Below, one piece after another: positions 15,598 to 25,143 of a DNA stretch of 64,000 nucleotides (position 1 is the stretch's first letter; every line of letters starts with the position of its first letter). Location of the stretch: NCBI RefSeq assembly GCF_005217525.1, contig NZ_PNXQ01000014.1, forward strand, positions 273,353-337,352, given 5' to 3'. The notes beneath the pieces were generated by a model that was not told the DNA's origin, did not search any database, and saw only the letters and a list, made by a program, of their open reading frames with translations. This stretch comes from Paenibacillus terrae (GTDB lineage: Bacteria > Bacillota > Bacilli > Paenibacillales > Paenibacillaceae). Position numbers and translations under genes: made by a program.

Positions 15598-16839
15598 ATG
15601 AAGGAACAGCTTCGTTCGATTCACCCACTGGCCTGGACGATTATTGTGGGTACCATATTTGGTCGGATGGCGACATCCATGAGTATCCCGTTTTTGTCTA
15701 TTTATTTGACTACCCGGTTGGGGGTATCCCCTTTCCATACAGGGATGATCGTATCCGTCAGTTCATTAGTTGGCATTTTTGCCAGCTTTTATGGCGGCTA
15801 CATTTCCGATCGGATCGGACGGCGTAAAGTGATGCTGGTGTCCATCGCCAGTTGGGCGCTTGTATTCGTGGCTTTTGCGCTAGCTGAAGCGGCCTGGGCC
15901 TTTTTTGTCATCAATGCTCTGAATGGTCTGTGCAGATCCTTGTTCGAGCCAACCTCGCGGGCGCTGTTATCAGATGTAACCCCCAAGGAAAAAAGATTGC
16001 TCATCTACAATATGAGATATGCGGCGATTAATGTAGGTGTAGTGGCAGGGCCGTTGCTTGGTTTGATGTTAGGATCGGCATCCTCGGGTACACCGTTTAT
16101 GGTAGCGGCTGGTGTGTATGCGCTGTACGGGGTGTTGCTGTTGATCCAATTTGCTCGGTATGCATCGGATCTTCGTACAGGGACAACGGCGGGAGAGGCT
16201 CCACTACGGATGGGTGAGGCGTTCCGTACAGCCAGCCGTGATCCGGTGTTTATGCCGATTTTGCTGGGGACGGTATTTTGCGTCATGGGTTATGCTCATT
16301 CCAATTCCACGATGCCTCAATTCTTGTCCTTATCCTTCGAGGAAGGAACCCGGTGGTTTACATATATGCTTACAGTCAACGCGGTGTGTGTATTGGCTTT
16401 TCAATATCCGCTTGTACGGCTGGCAAGCCGTTTTTCCCCAGTGAATTCCTTGATTGTCGGAAATATATGTATTGCGGTCAGCCTATTGCTGTGCGGTATG
16501 TTACATTCGGGCTGGTTGTTTATACTGGATATGGTGCTGTTTACAGTGGGCGAAGTGCTATTGTTCACGATGCTGGACGTACTGATTGACCAAATTGCAG
16601 ATGCTCAATATAAAGGGACCTATTTCGGTACGATTGGCTTTAATAATCTGGGTAGCGTGCTTGCTCCTTTGTTTGGTGGCTGGCTGCTGGATACTTATGG
16701 CCAAACAGCGCCGCTTGCCGTTTTTGTTCCGGTTGCGCTGTCGGTTGTGATTGGCATTCCGTTCCTGCTGGTCGCACGTCGTCGCTTGGCGCAGCGTACA
16801 GCCCGGATTGCAGCTCAAGGAGGAGAGCCCGTGCAGTAA
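15598..16839 (+). CDS. MFS transporter (MdtH/YttB-like), possibly attenuated
   Basis: A 413-residue 12-TM exporter. The loop 2-3 motif reads GGYISDRIGRRKVML (G-x-x-x-D-R-x-G-R-R), and helix 5 has VGVVAGPLLGLML, typical of proton-driven drug efflux. The start ATG lies about 15 nt after AAGGAG, rather long, but no nearer start codon is in frame. The gene sits directly behind a leader terminator, suggesting expression only when termination is relieved. Its specific substrate is unknown. Confidence 0.85.
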   Translation: MKEQLRSIHPLAWTIIVGTIFGRMATSMSIPFLSIYLTTRLGVSPFHTGMIVSVSSLVGIFASFYGGYISDRIGRRKVMLVSIASWALVFVAFALAEAAWAFFVINALNGLCRSLFEPTSRALLSDVTPKEKRLLIYNMRYAAINVGVVAGPLLGLMLGSASSGTPFMVAAGVYALYGVLLLIQFARYASDLRTGTTAGEAPLRMGEAFRTASRDPVFMPILLGTVFCVMGYAHSNSTMPQFLSLSFEEGTRWFTYMLTVNAVCVLAFQYPLVRLASRFSPVNSLIVGNICIAVSLLLCGMLHSGWLFILDMVLFTVGEVLLFTMLDVLIDQIADAQYKGTYFGTIGFNNLGSVLAPLFGGWLLDTYGQTAPLAVFVPVALSVVIGIPFLLVARRRLAQRTARIAAQGGEPVQ

Positions 16840-16871
16840 CTGTCATGATAAAAAAAGGAGCTGAGTGCAGG

Positions 16872-17426
16872 ATGAAGTCGGAAGAAGATGTGCTACGAAT
16901 CATACAATATATGAATGATCCTCAGGTGCTGGAAGACTTGCGTTATGTGCGAGAGCTGAGGTTGCCGCAAGGCTGTATTGCCGCAGGCTATGTACGTAAT
17001 CGGGTATGGGACAAGCTGCATGGATATACAACTCTTACACCTTTGAATGATATAGATGTTATTTATTTTGACCCGAAAAATACGCTGGAGGAACGGGACG
17101 AGCATCTTGAACTGTCCTTGAACCGCAAGCAGGCGGGACGCAACTGGTCTGTCAAAAATCAGGCGAGGATGCATCTTCGCAACGGGACAGCTCCTTATGC
17201 TTCGGTAGAGGATGCGATGAGCCGCTGGCCGGAGACGGCTACGGCAGTAGCGATTAGATTGAATGACGAGGATCAAATGGAGGTCGTTTGTCCGCATGGA
17301 TTAAAGGATCTGCTGGATATGCGGGTACGCCAAAGCCCATTGTTCCGCCATACGACGGCCTTTCGTCAGCGTGTATTTGAGAAGCAGTGGCTGGATAACT
17401 GGCCGTTGCTTATGTTGGAGAACTAG
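16872..17426 (+). CDS. Nucleotidyltransferase family protein (DUF925-like)
   Basis: A 184-residue soluble protein. The ATG at 16872 is preferred over 16845 because AAAAAAGGAG lies 12-20 nt upstream of it. CIAAGYVRNRVWD followed by PLNDIDVIYFDP gives the nucleotidyltransferase-like G...N-D-x-D/V-x-Y motif (about residues 33-70), and WSVKNQARMHLRNG and DLLDMRV are conserved in this family. Catalysed reaction unknown. It is 32 bp after the MFS gene and may be co-transcribed. Confidence 0.78.
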   Translation: MKSEEDVLRIIQYMNDPQVLEDLRYVRELRLPQGCIAAGYVRNRVWDKLHGYTTLTPLNDIDVIYFDPKNTLEERDEHLELSLNRKQAGRNWSVKNQARMHLRNGTAPYASVEDAMSRWPETATAVAIRLNDEDQMEVVCPHGLKDLLDMRVRQSPLFRHTTAFRQRVFEKQWLDNWPLLMLEN

Positions 17427-17468
17427 AACGTAATCCCAATTTCAGGATATAAGGAGAGACGACGAACG

Positions 17469-17891
17469 ATGTTTAAAAATATAAAAACAGATTCAGATCG
17501 TGAGGAGGTTCTGGAGCTGCTAACCTACGCCGTGCTGGATCACCCTGAACGCGGAGAAGCAGCTTTACGTACCTATCAAACCTCGGATGACTGGAAGCTG
17601 TTCGGTGTAGAAGATGAAGGACTTATTGTAGGTATTGTCGGATTTGAGGAGCAGGAGGATGAAACCATCGTAATCCGGCATCTGGCTGTGTTGCCTGAAA
17701 ACCGTCATAGAGGATATGCCAGAGGTATGCTGCTGACGCTCATTCAGGAGCGTAATCCGAAACGGCTTACTGTGGACACCGATGCGGAAGGGGCAGACTT
17801 CTTTCGCAACGTAGGCTTTGCTGTATACGGATCGGAGGACTTGTCCGAGGATGGGCAATTTCATTGTGTGTATGAAATGGACGAAGAATAA
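17469..17891 (+). CDS. GNAT family N-acetyltransferase
   Basis: A 140-residue acetyltransferase. Motif A is clear: VIRHLAVLPENRHRGYARGMLLTLIQ (about residues 68-92), with the RGxA-type acetyl-CoA loop HRGYARG. The C-terminal DFFRNVGFAVYGSEDL corresponds to motif B. Substrate unknown. Start ATG behind AAGGAGAGACGACGAACG. Third gene in a same-strand run from 15598. Confidence 0.85.
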   Translation: MFKNIKTDSDREEVLELLTYAVLDHPERGEAALRTYQTSDDWKLFGVEDEGLIVGIVGFEEQEDETIVIRHLAVLPENRHRGYARGMLLTLIQERNPKRLTVDTDAEGADFFRNVGFAVYGSEDLSEDGQFHCVYEMDEE

Positions 17892-18017
17892 GCGAATCTC
17901 CGGGTCCTGCGTCTCTTTTTTTACATAAGATATGATATGTCGGGAATTGACATTATTCTCATGTAAAAGTTGATGTGCCTTTGGTTCCAAAGGCATTAGC
18001 GGGGGAGTTGGGTTCTA

Positions 18018-18656
18018 ATGGGTTACCACTATACGGCTATAGGAGATTCATTAACGACAGGTGCCGGGACGCTGCTGACTGGCGGATTTGTGCCTATCTA
18101 TCGACGAATGGCGGAAGCACGTCTTCGTACTCCAGTCAGTTACGAGAATTTGGGAATCAACGGACTGACATCGCAGGAACTGCTGTCTTTGATCCGCAAC
18201 AATCCGCTCTTTCGGTCGGCGTTGAGCGCGGCTGAACTCATAACGGTGACGATCGGCGGGAATGATCTGCGTCCATACGTCAGCGCCCTTGCTGGAGGCT
18301 CCGGTTCGTCTGCATCGTCCATTCCGCAAGCGGTGAACCGCACGAAAGAACATGTACGCCAAATCGTACATGCCCTGTATCAGATAAAATCCGGCCAGCG
18401 TGAGCCATTTATCATTCGAATGGTGGGGTTGTATAATCCTTTGCCGGGCGTGCGGGAGGCGGGGATATATGTACGCCAATATAACTCATTTCTCGCTACG
18501 CTGGGCGGTCCCAATTACCGGGTGGCGAACATTTACCCTGCGTTTGAGGGCAACGAACGGGAACTGCTCTCGCTGGATCGGGTGCATCCGAACAGTCGCG
18601 GCTATCGCGTCATTGCGGAGGAGCTGAATCGGCTTGGATATTCGCCATTACGGTGA
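18018..18656 (+). CDS. SGNH/GDSL-type esterase or lipase
   Basis: A 212-residue SGNH hydrolase. Block I is AIGDSLTTGAG with the nucleophile serine at about residue 11, block III is TIGGNDLR with the oxyanion Asn, and block V is LDRVHPNSRGYRVIA with the catalytic Asp-x-x-His. No signal peptide is visible, so it is probably cytosolic, unless exported by another route. It likely cleaves esters of lipids or acetylated sugars; the substrate is unknown. RBS GGGGGAG. Ended by a shared terminator. Confidence 0.88.
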   Translation: MGYHYTAIGDSLTTGAGTLLTGGFVPIYRRMAEARLRTPVSYENLGINGLTSQELLSLIRNNPLFRSALSAAELITVTIGGNDLRPYVSALAGGSGSSASSIPQAVNRTKEHVRQIVHALYQIKSGQREPFIIRMVGLYNPLPGVREAGIYVRQYNSFLATLGGPNYRVANIYPAFEGNERELLSLDRVHPNSRGYRVIAEELNRLGYSPLR

Positions 18657-18681
18657 GCGTAGAAGGAATTTGCAACAGAAG

Positions 18682-18727
18682 AAAGAGGTCCATCATGGCT
18701 GTGTATCTGACCATAGTGGACCTCTTT
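18682..18727. terminator. Bidirectional terminator
   Basis: AAAGAGGTCCA ... TGGACCTCTTT, 11-bp perfect stem, between the esterase gene and the convergent RND efflux operon. Confidence 0.8.
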
Positions 18728-18749
18728 ATCTTTAGCTGAATTGAACCTT

Positions 18750-19631
18750 TTAAACTTCCAAAATAGCTTTCAGCTTGGTACAGTCTTCCTGTAACTCGGG
18801 TAGCTGCTCCAAAAAAAGGAGGAGTGCTTTAACGTGGGCAGTTTCCACGTTTTGTTCCGAAAGCTCCCCCTGTAGCCTGCTTAGTATTTGCATATGTTCA
18901 TTCTGGATTGCTTCATCTAATTCGATTTGTTTCAAGACTGCGTCCATATGTTGAAGCACATGGGCGATTTGTCTTCCTTTGGTCCAGATTTGATCAGAAT
19001 CTTCATGGAATCCGGAATCGCGGCCCCACATGATTTGATGTTGAACATCAGGGCTCAGCATACTTTGTGCCAGCATATCCGTAATGCTGACGATAAATTC
19101 AGCCAGTGTTTGATGTTCCGTCCAGGACAGCTCTGAATCGCTCATTCGGAAGGAATTGATAATAATGCTTTTGACGACAAACCCAATATCGTACGCATAG
19201 TCATTTATGGACTCTCCATAAGCATCAATTAAGAAATCAACCATCACGTTAGATAAATGATGTTCAACACGGTCAATAGCTTGTGCGATTTTTTCTTCCT
19301 TGGAACCGATTAAAGGGACGGAGTATACCAGCAAATGAACTTTATTCTTATAAATCCGGCCCAGCGCAATCAAATTCAGTTGTCTCAACTTTTCACGGGA
19401 AGGTAGCTGGTGCTTCAAATAAAGTTCTTTAATATCTGCATCAAGAAGTTTTTCAATCAGGACGATTGTCCCCAGCAGCAACTCTTCTTTACTTTGAAAG
19501 TATTTATAAAAGGAAGCCTTCACCATCCCGCTTTCGCGGGCAATCTCATCGACCGAGGTGGCATCGTATCCCTTTTCTGAAAACAGGGAAAGGGCGGCAT
19601 ATATAATATCATCGCTCGTTATTTTTTTCAT
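18750..19631 (-). CDS. TetR family regulator of RND efflux operon
   Basis: A 293-residue regulator, longer than the usual 190-220 residue TetR protein because of an extended C-terminal ligand or dimer domain ending in coiled-coil-like helices (LSRLQGELSEQN...). The HTH is at residues 1-50: LSLFSEKGYDATSVDEIARESGMVKASFYKYFQSKEELL is the textbook TetR signature. Its start overlaps the pump's stop by four bases, so it is the third gene of the MFP-RND-TetR operon and translationally coupled. It presumably represses the operon through the palindrome at 24139-24154. Confidence 0.88.
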   Translation of the reverse strand: MKKITSDDIIYAALSLFSEKGYDATSVDEIARESGMVKASFYKYFQSKEELLLGTIVLIEKLLDADIKELYLKHQLPSREKLRQLNLIALGRIYKNKVHLLVYSVPLIGSKEEKIAQAIDRVEHHLSNVMVDFLIDAYGESINDYAYDIGFVVKSIIINSFRMSDSELSWTEHQTLAEFIVSITDMLAQSMLSPDVQHQIMWGRDSGFHEDSDQIWTKGRQIAHVLQHMDAVLKQIELDEAIQNEHMQILSRLQGELSEQNVETAHVKALLLFLEQLPELQEDCTKLKAILEV

Positions 19632-22600
19632 TGTACCCCCAATTTTTTGCTCTGTCTTTTTAATTTCCAGCGGGCAATAACCATATACAGGGACGGAACC
19701 ACAAACATCGTAAGAATGGTCGAGTACATCAATCCAAACATAATGGTATACGCCAGAGGTCTAAACATAAGTTCCCCAATAAGAGCAATCGGAATCAGAC
19801 CGACAATGGCTGTCAGCGAAGTAAGCAGTATGGGGCGGAAGCGCGCTTTGGTCGCTGCAATAACCGCCTCTTTCAGTTCCATCCCTTCGCGTCTTGCATC
19901 CTCTATAAACTCGATCAGCACAATACCGTTCCGTACGACAATACCTGCCAAGGTCATCAATCCCAGCACCCCCATAAAAGTGACCGGTGTGTTCAGAATG
20001 AACAAGCCGAGGAATCCACCCGCAGCCGCCATATACACGGTAGTCAAGATGATAAGTGGGGTTGAGAACGAATAAAATTGCAAAAAGATCAGCATGAAGA
20101 TTAATAGTATGACGACAACATATAACCATCCTATTTCTGATAAAATGTCATCTTGTCCTGAAATCTCGCCGCCAATTTCCCAAGTGTAGCCTGGAGGAAA
20201 TTTAATGTCCTGCAATTTAAGCTTGACATCCTTCATGACTTCGGAAGCTGTACGCCCGTGAACTTCAGCTTCAACAGTAATCGAACGCTTTAAATTATAA
20301 TGGTTAATTTTTTGTGTTGCAAAGGATGGCTTCAACTCAGCCAATTGAGATAAAGGGATCTGAACACCATTGGCATTGGTCACATTCAATTGCTGAAACA
20401 AAATTTCAGGATTTTGATCGGTTTGGCTTAGCTTCAGCTTAATATTTATCAAATCTTTCCCCGTATCAAATCGGCTAAAGCTCACGCCATTACCCATTAA
20501 CAAGAGTGTACGTGTCAGATCATTATTGCTAATCTGATATTGATCCATCGCTTGTTTATTGATTTGGAAATCCAGCGTATAGCCTTCATTTTCCATATTG
20601 TCTTGTATGTCCTGTGTTCCTCTGGTAGCCATAATGCCTTCTTTTAACTGCTGTGACAACGAACGCAACTGATCTACATCATTGCCTAAAATCCGAATGG
20701 AGATCGGCTTACCGAGAGGCACCCCCACTTTGGCTATTTTCAAGGAAATGGATTGACCCGGATAACGATCCTTTAAGATGGAGGGCCATTTGTCTGCCAT
20801 TTCATCGGGATCAAATGCACCTTCTTCCCCAACAATAGCAATCTGCCCCACGGTTGTGCCTGTTTTGGCGTCAGCGGTCATATCTTGAAACAACGGGGGG
20901 GCGTCGCCGCCAGCCGCATAACTGATCGTTTCCACATGAGGCTGCTGCTTCACCCATTTGGCAATATCCTCGGTGACCCGCTTGGTTTCTTCTATAGAAG
21001 TACCTATAGGCATACGCACATTAATGCTTAATTCCGGATCGTTGGTTCTGGGGAACAGGTCGATCGGAATCAGAGCAAGTACACCGTACAGCGTGGTACT
21101 AATCAATAATCCTAATGAAGCATACAATGCAGGTCGCTTGATGACTTTGGGAATCAGCTCACTGACATATACGTTACGAAGAGCATCAATTTGTTTGCCC
21201 AGCAGTCCCGGCGGCTTCATGGTGGAGTTGGGCGTTTTTTGACTTCGTTGTCCATACCATTCTCTAAAGATTGGGATGACGGTAAAGGACATGAGCATGG
21301 AAGCCAATAACGTAAAGATAACAGCAAACGGTAATGGTTTTATAAGGGAGCCTGCATCGCCTGATAAAAAGAACAGCGGGGCAAAGGAGGCTACAGTTGC
21401 CAGAGTTGCGGTCAAAATGGAAATGGAAACTTCTTTTGTTCCATTTAATGCAGCTATCTTGGGATTCTCACCCAAGGTCATCATCCTGCGCTCAATATTA
21501 TCATTAACCACCACAGCATCATCGACTAGAATCCCCATTACAATAATTAAGCCAATGACCGTAACCTGATTCAATGTTATTCCGAGCATAGGGAGAATAA
21601 TGAGACCTATGGCGATTGAAATAGGAATAGCCAGTGCTACAAAAGAGGATGTAATCAGATTCAAGCCCAATGTACATACGATCACAACCGCCGCAATGGC
21701 AAACAGCAATTCACGGGTCAAGCCATGAAAAATATGATCAATCCGCTCGGTCTGTGAAAATAACGTATTCAGTTGAAACGTATTAGGCAGATCTGGTTTT
21801 AACAACTGCATCTCTTTATTTACTTTGCTATAAATCGTGTCTACGTCAGAGCCGGTATTACCGTTAATCGTCAGTGTAATAGCTGGTTTACCGTTAAAAA
21901 AGGCCATATAGCTGCTGGTGTTATGTGTAAGCAATATGGTGCCCACATCACTGAGATACACAGGAGCGCCGCTGTCCGTTCTGGAAATAATGACTTTACT
22001 CAAATCCTGAGCATCCTTGGACTGCGTTACATTCATTCGGTACGTACGTTCATTGTAATCCAGATTGCCTATCGGATATTGCTCATTTTCCTTCTGCACT
22101 GCACTCATGAGCTGTTCCCAACCGATATGGTACTGCTGTAGCTTTTGAGCATCAATCTGAATCTGAACCTCTTGATCCGGTAATCCCTTAATTGTTACTT
22201 CCGATACACCGGGAATGGTTTTTAATTGATCCTTCCACGATTTCACCATATCATTTAGTTGATACAATTGCTCTATAGAGTCCCCCGTGATGGCGTAGGA
22301 ATGGATAAATACTTTATTCAAATCATCGTTAACGACAGGCTTTTGAGCATCTGTGGGCAGAGAAGACTGGGCATCGTTTATTTTTTTGCGTAATGTATCC
22401 CAGGCTTCCTTAGCATTGGCATTGCCTTTGGTCTCAATGATAATCGTCGAAAGTCCATTTTCAGATGTAGAAGAAATCTTTTTAATATGATTGATTTCTT
22501 TCATTTTTTGTTCCAAAGGCTTCGTGACCGTTTGTTCTACCTTTTGGGGTGTAGCTCCAGGGTAGAGGGTCGTGACCACAGCGGTTTTCTTGATAATATC

Positions 22601-22708
22601 CGGCGTTTCCTGCCGGGGAAGTTGAGAGACACTATACAGCCCGGCAACAATCACCATGATAAAAATAAAGAGGGTCAGTTTTTTCTTTCGGATAAAATAT
22701 GCAATCAT
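19628..22708 (-). CDS. RND family efflux pump (AcrB/SwrC-like)
   Basis: A 1026-residue resistance-nodulation-division transporter with 12 TM segments and two large periplasm-type loops. The N terminus MIAYFIRKKKLTLFIFIM, the TM4 proton-relay motif GILVDDAVVVNDN (near residue 395) and the duplicated second half (GLMTLAGIVVRNGIVLIEFIEDARREG) are diagnostic. In Firmicutes the best-known relative is SwrC/YerP, which exports surfactin and other amphiphiles. It overlaps both neighbours by 4 bases (ATGA type), showing tight coupling with the membrane fusion protein and TetR. Without an outer membrane it must release substrate outside the wall. Confidence 0.93.
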   Translation of the reverse strand: MIAYFIRKKKLTLFIFIMVIVAGLYSVSQLPRQETPDIIKKTAVVTTLYPGATPQKVEQTVTKPLEQKMKEINHIKKISSTSENGLSTIIIETKGNANAKEAWDTLRKKINDAQSSLPTDAQKPVVNDDLNKVFIHSYAITGDSIEQLYQLNDMVKSWKDQLKTIPGVSEVTIKGLPDQEVQIQIDAQKLQQYHIGWEQLMSAVQKENEQYPIGNLDYNERTYRMNVTQSKDAQDLSKVIISRTDSGAPVYLSDVGTILLTHNTSSYMAFFNGKPAITLTINGNTGSDVDTIYSKVNKEMQLLKPDLPNTFQLNTLFSQTERIDHIFHGLTRELLFAIAAVVIVCTLGLNLITSSFVALAIPISIAIGLIILPMLGITLNQVTVIGLIIVMGILVDDAVVVNDNIERRMMTLGENPKIAALNGTKEVSISILTATLATVASFAPLFFLSGDAGSLIKPLPFAVIFTLLASMLMSFTVIPIFREWYGQRSQKTPNSTMKPPGLLGKQIDALRNVYVSELIPKVIKRPALYASLGLLISTTLYGVLALIPIDLFPRTNDPELSINVRMPIGTSIEETKRVTEDIAKWVKQQPHVETISYAAGGDAPPLFQDMTADAKTGTTVGQIAIVGEEGAFDPDEMADKWPSILKDRYPGQSISLKIAKVGVPLGKPISIRILGNDVDQLRSLSQQLKEGIMATRGTQDIQDNMENEGYTLDFQINKQAMDQYQISNNDLTRTLLLMGNGVSFSRFDTGKDLINIKLKLSQTDQNPEILFQQLNVTNANGVQIPLSQLAELKPSFATQKINHYNLKRSITVEAEVHGRTASEVMKDVKLKLQDIKFPPGYTWEIGGEISGQDDILSEIGWLYVVVILLIFMLIFLQFYSFSTPLIILTTVYMAAAGGFLGLFILNTPVTFMGVLGLMTLAGIVVRNGIVLIEFIEDARREGMELKEAVIAATKARFRPILLTSLTAIVGLIPIALIGELMFRPLAYTIMFGLMYSTILTMFVVPSLYMVIARWKLKRQSKKLGVQ

Positions 22709-24117
22709 TTGCTGGTTCCCTCCGTGACCTGAAGAGGAAGTCCATTATAGATCAGGTTTACTCCGGTCGTAACCACACGATCCCCGACATTCAGCCCCTT
22801 GGTAATTTCGAGCTTGTTGTTGGACATTTGACCGACATTCACGACCGTCTTAACCGCCCTGTTGTTCACCACTTTATAAACAAAGGTATTTGTACCGTTA
22901 TTAATGACAGCCTTGGCCGGGAGCAAAATTTGCTCACTTTGGGTCAATTGGCGGCCTGCCTTTACGACTTGTCCGGGGGCCCAATCATGCTGGATGTTGG
23001 GAACCATCACTTCCACGTTGATACTGCCCGTATTGGTGTTGGTGGCCGGATAAATTTTGCTGACCGTTCCTTCTCTGTTCTCATCGTACAGTTGAAGCTG
23101 GACTATCTGACCTTGCTTCCAGTTCGTGATTTCATGATCGGGAACAGGGAGCAACACCTTGAGCCTGTCGATTTGTCCGATACGATATACCGGCTGTCCA
23201 GCGCTCGCCAATTGTCCGACGGTTGCTTTTTTCTCCAGAATAACGCCGGAAATCGGTGCTTTTAAAGCTGTCTTGGAGAGGGCGAGTTCAGCCTGCTTTT
23301 TAGCAATGATCGCCTGCTGATATGCCGCTGAAGAATTATCTTTGGAAGCTACAGCCTGTTCCTTTGCGGCGGTAGCGGCCTCTTTCCCGGCTTGGGCTTG
23401 CTGTAGGCTGGATTCTGCTGATTGCCGATCTTCTAATGTCGCTCCCTCCTGTATTAAGGAGAGGGCTTCTTGTGCATCCTCCAGGTCCTTGGTGGCATTG
23501 GTCAAAGCGAGCTGCGCATTTTCATAATCGTTTTTGGTTGCAGCTCCCTGGTCATATAAGAGCTTGGTGCGTTCAGCGGTAGCCTGTGCTTTAGTCAAAG
23601 CGGACTGTGCTCTTTGCACTTTGGTACGCACCTGCGCTTTTTCTTGTTCACGGGCGCCCTTGTTCACTTTATTCACTCCGGCCTGAGCGGCCATCTTTTT
23701 CGCGTCGGCGGATTGAATGGAGGCATCTGCGCTTGAAATGGCGGCTGTAGCATTTTTGATACCTGCTTGTGCTTCAAAAATAGTCGCATTCGCTTGCTCC
23801 AGTTGTAGCTGATAGCTGGATGGATCAAGCTTCGTTAATATCTGCCCTTGGGATACGGAGTCTCCCACATTGACAACTGTGTCGCGTATTAGTCCAGATA
23901 ACTCAAAAGATACAGAGGTATCCTCATAGGGCTGTAGTGTGCCTGAAAGGTCAAAAGACGCAGACAGTGGCTCTTTTTTAACGATCATTGCTTCAACCTT
24001 TTGGTTTTGTTGTTCTGCTGCTTCATGATCACTCGATCCTGTAGATGAGCAAGCTGAGGTGAACAGAAGAATGAATATAGCAGATATGTAGAGACTGTGT
24101 TTCAACAAGATGATCAT
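22705..24117 (-). CDS. RND membrane fusion protein, lipoprotein
   Basis: A 470-residue HlyD/AcrA-type adaptor. The lipobox LFTSAC places the lipidated cysteine at residue 23, so it is tethered to the outer face of the membrane. A lipoyl-like half (about 65-100, GDSVSQGQILTKLD), a very long Ala/Gln/Lys-rich coiled-coil hairpin (about 100-280), the second lipoyl half (KAPISGVILEKKATVGQL) and beta-barrel domains follow. It is the first gene of the operon under a consensus promoter. The long hairpin is notable because no TolC-like duct exists in Firmicutes. Confidence 0.9.
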   Translation of the reverse strand: MIILLKHSLYISAIFILLFTSACSSTGSSDHEAAEQQNQKVEAMIVKKEPLSASFDLSGTLQPYEDTSVSFELSGLIRDTVVNVGDSVSQGQILTKLDPSSYQLQLEQANATIFEAQAGIKNATAAISSADASIQSADAKKMAAQAGVNKVNKGAREQEKAQVRTKVQRAQSALTKAQATAERTKLLYDQGAATKNDYENAQLALTNATKDLEDAQEALSLIQEGATLEDRQSAESSLQQAQAGKEAATAAKEQAVASKDNSSAAYQQAIIAKKQAELALSKTALKAPISGVILEKKATVGQLASAGQPVYRIGQIDRLKVLLPVPDHEITNWKQGQIVQLQLYDENREGTVSKIYPATNTNTGSINVEVMVPNIQHDWAPGQVVKAGRQLTQSEQILLPAKAVINNGTNTFVYKVVNNRAVKTVVNVGQMSNNKLEITKGLNVGDRVVTTGVNLIYNGLPLQVTEGTSK

Positions 24118-24138
24118 CCTTCCTGATTTGTACTTTAC

Positions 24139-24200
24139 AGTTTATATTTAAACTCATTAGTTCATAAACGGATTATAGGGTCTGATCTGTGGCATGTCAA
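24139..24200 (-). promoter_or_regulatory. Consensus promoter and probable TetR operator of RND operon
   Basis: On the minus strand a perfect TTGACA (24195-24200), 17 bp, and a perfect TATAAT (24172-24177). Just downstream, AGTTTA-TATT-TAAACT (24139-24154) is a perfect inverted repeat and a further GTTCATAAAC (24160-24169) partly repeats the half-site. An operator over the start site would let the TetR protein shut down this strong promoter. Confidence 0.75.
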
Positions 24201-24285
24201 TAACTGTTATGAAAAAACATTCCAAATTCAGGTATCAAAAAAAGCCGATTCAGGCGAGTGGAGGTGCAGGGTGGACAAGCATAAA

Positions 24286-24325
24286 AACGACCTTTCTCAA
24301 AGGATGAGAAAGGTCGTTAAGAAAA
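24286..24325 (-). terminator. Intrinsic terminator of TPR gene
   Basis: AACGACCTTTCTCA and TGAGAAAGGTCGTT, 14-bp perfect stem with 5-nt loop; T-run on the minus strand. Confidence 0.88.
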
Positions 24326-24338
24326 AAATATAAGCTCG

Positions 24339-25016
24339 TCAGCCGATTAATTTACGGAAAAAGCTGCGTACAGCCCACTTGCGCTCACTTCGTTTGCGGT
24401 ATTTGGGCAGAGAACGGTAGACCGCGATCGACTGGTTAAAGGCTGTCGTGGCCTCCTCCTTGCGTCCCAGCAAACGATACATCAAGCCTGTCAGATAATA
24501 GCCTTCGCTGGAAGAGGACTGAATTTCCTGAAATTTCTGAAGATAGTGAAGCGACTTATTTACATCACGTTCCTTGAAAGCTGCGGCTAAATGCAAATAG
24601 GGTTCGCCGTATTGTACCCGCGGGTTAATGTCCAGTGCTTTCAGCAAATGCGCTCCTCCATCTTCGATGTGCCCCGTATGTACCTCAGCCGTTCCCCGTG
24701 CGTTCCAATAATCTGCGGAGTCCTCATAGCGGGACTCGATGTCCAGCAGCAGCTCCAAAGCCTGATGGTATTTCTTGCTCTCGATCCAAATACGAGCCAG
24801 ATCGAACTTGGCAGCCACATCATTGGTATTTAAAGCGATCTGTTGACGCAGCCGGGCAGCATTGCGCCTTCTTTTCCATGGCTTGCTGATGCTGGGCAAT
24901 ACACCGACAAAGCTGCGATCCAATATATAGATCACAATCAGCAGTACGAGCAACGCCAGAAACGGGTTGCCGAGCAAGCTCCATAATAGAGAGAAAATTA
25001 AAAATTTCCCGATCAT
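24339..25016 (-). CDS. Membrane-anchored TPR protein
   Basis: A 225-residue protein. Residues 1-35 contain a hydrophobic stretch (LLWSLLGNPFLALLVLLIVIYIL) followed by a strongly basic segment KPWKRRRNAARLR, giving a cytoplasmic soluble domain. Residues about 60-205 carry four tetratricopeptide-like units (for example AAKFDLARIWIESKKYHQALELLLDIE and GYYLTGLMYRLLGRKEEATTAFNQSIA). Probably a scaffold for protein interactions; partner unknown. RBS AGGAGGATGGGAG. Monocistronic with a strong terminator. Confidence 0.8.
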   Translation of the reverse strand: MIGKFLIFSLLWSLLGNPFLALLVLLIVIYILDRSFVGVLPSISKPWKRRRNAARLRQQIALNTNDVAAKFDLARIWIESKKYHQALELLLDIESRYEDSADYWNARGTAEVHTGHIEDGGAHLLKALDINPRVQYGEPYLHLAAAFKERDVNKSLHYLQKFQEIQSSSSEGYYLTGLMYRLLGRKEEATTAFNQSIAVYRSLPKYRKRSERKWAVRSFFRKLIG

Positions 25017-25143
25017 TCTGCTCCCATCCTCCTGTATATGTCACTATCCATACTTTCCACATTATAGCATAGGGTTATCTCAAGGGTCATTAGCATGACG
25101 AGGTTGTAAAGGAGTGTAAAACAGGCAGTGTGAAGTAGTGTGT

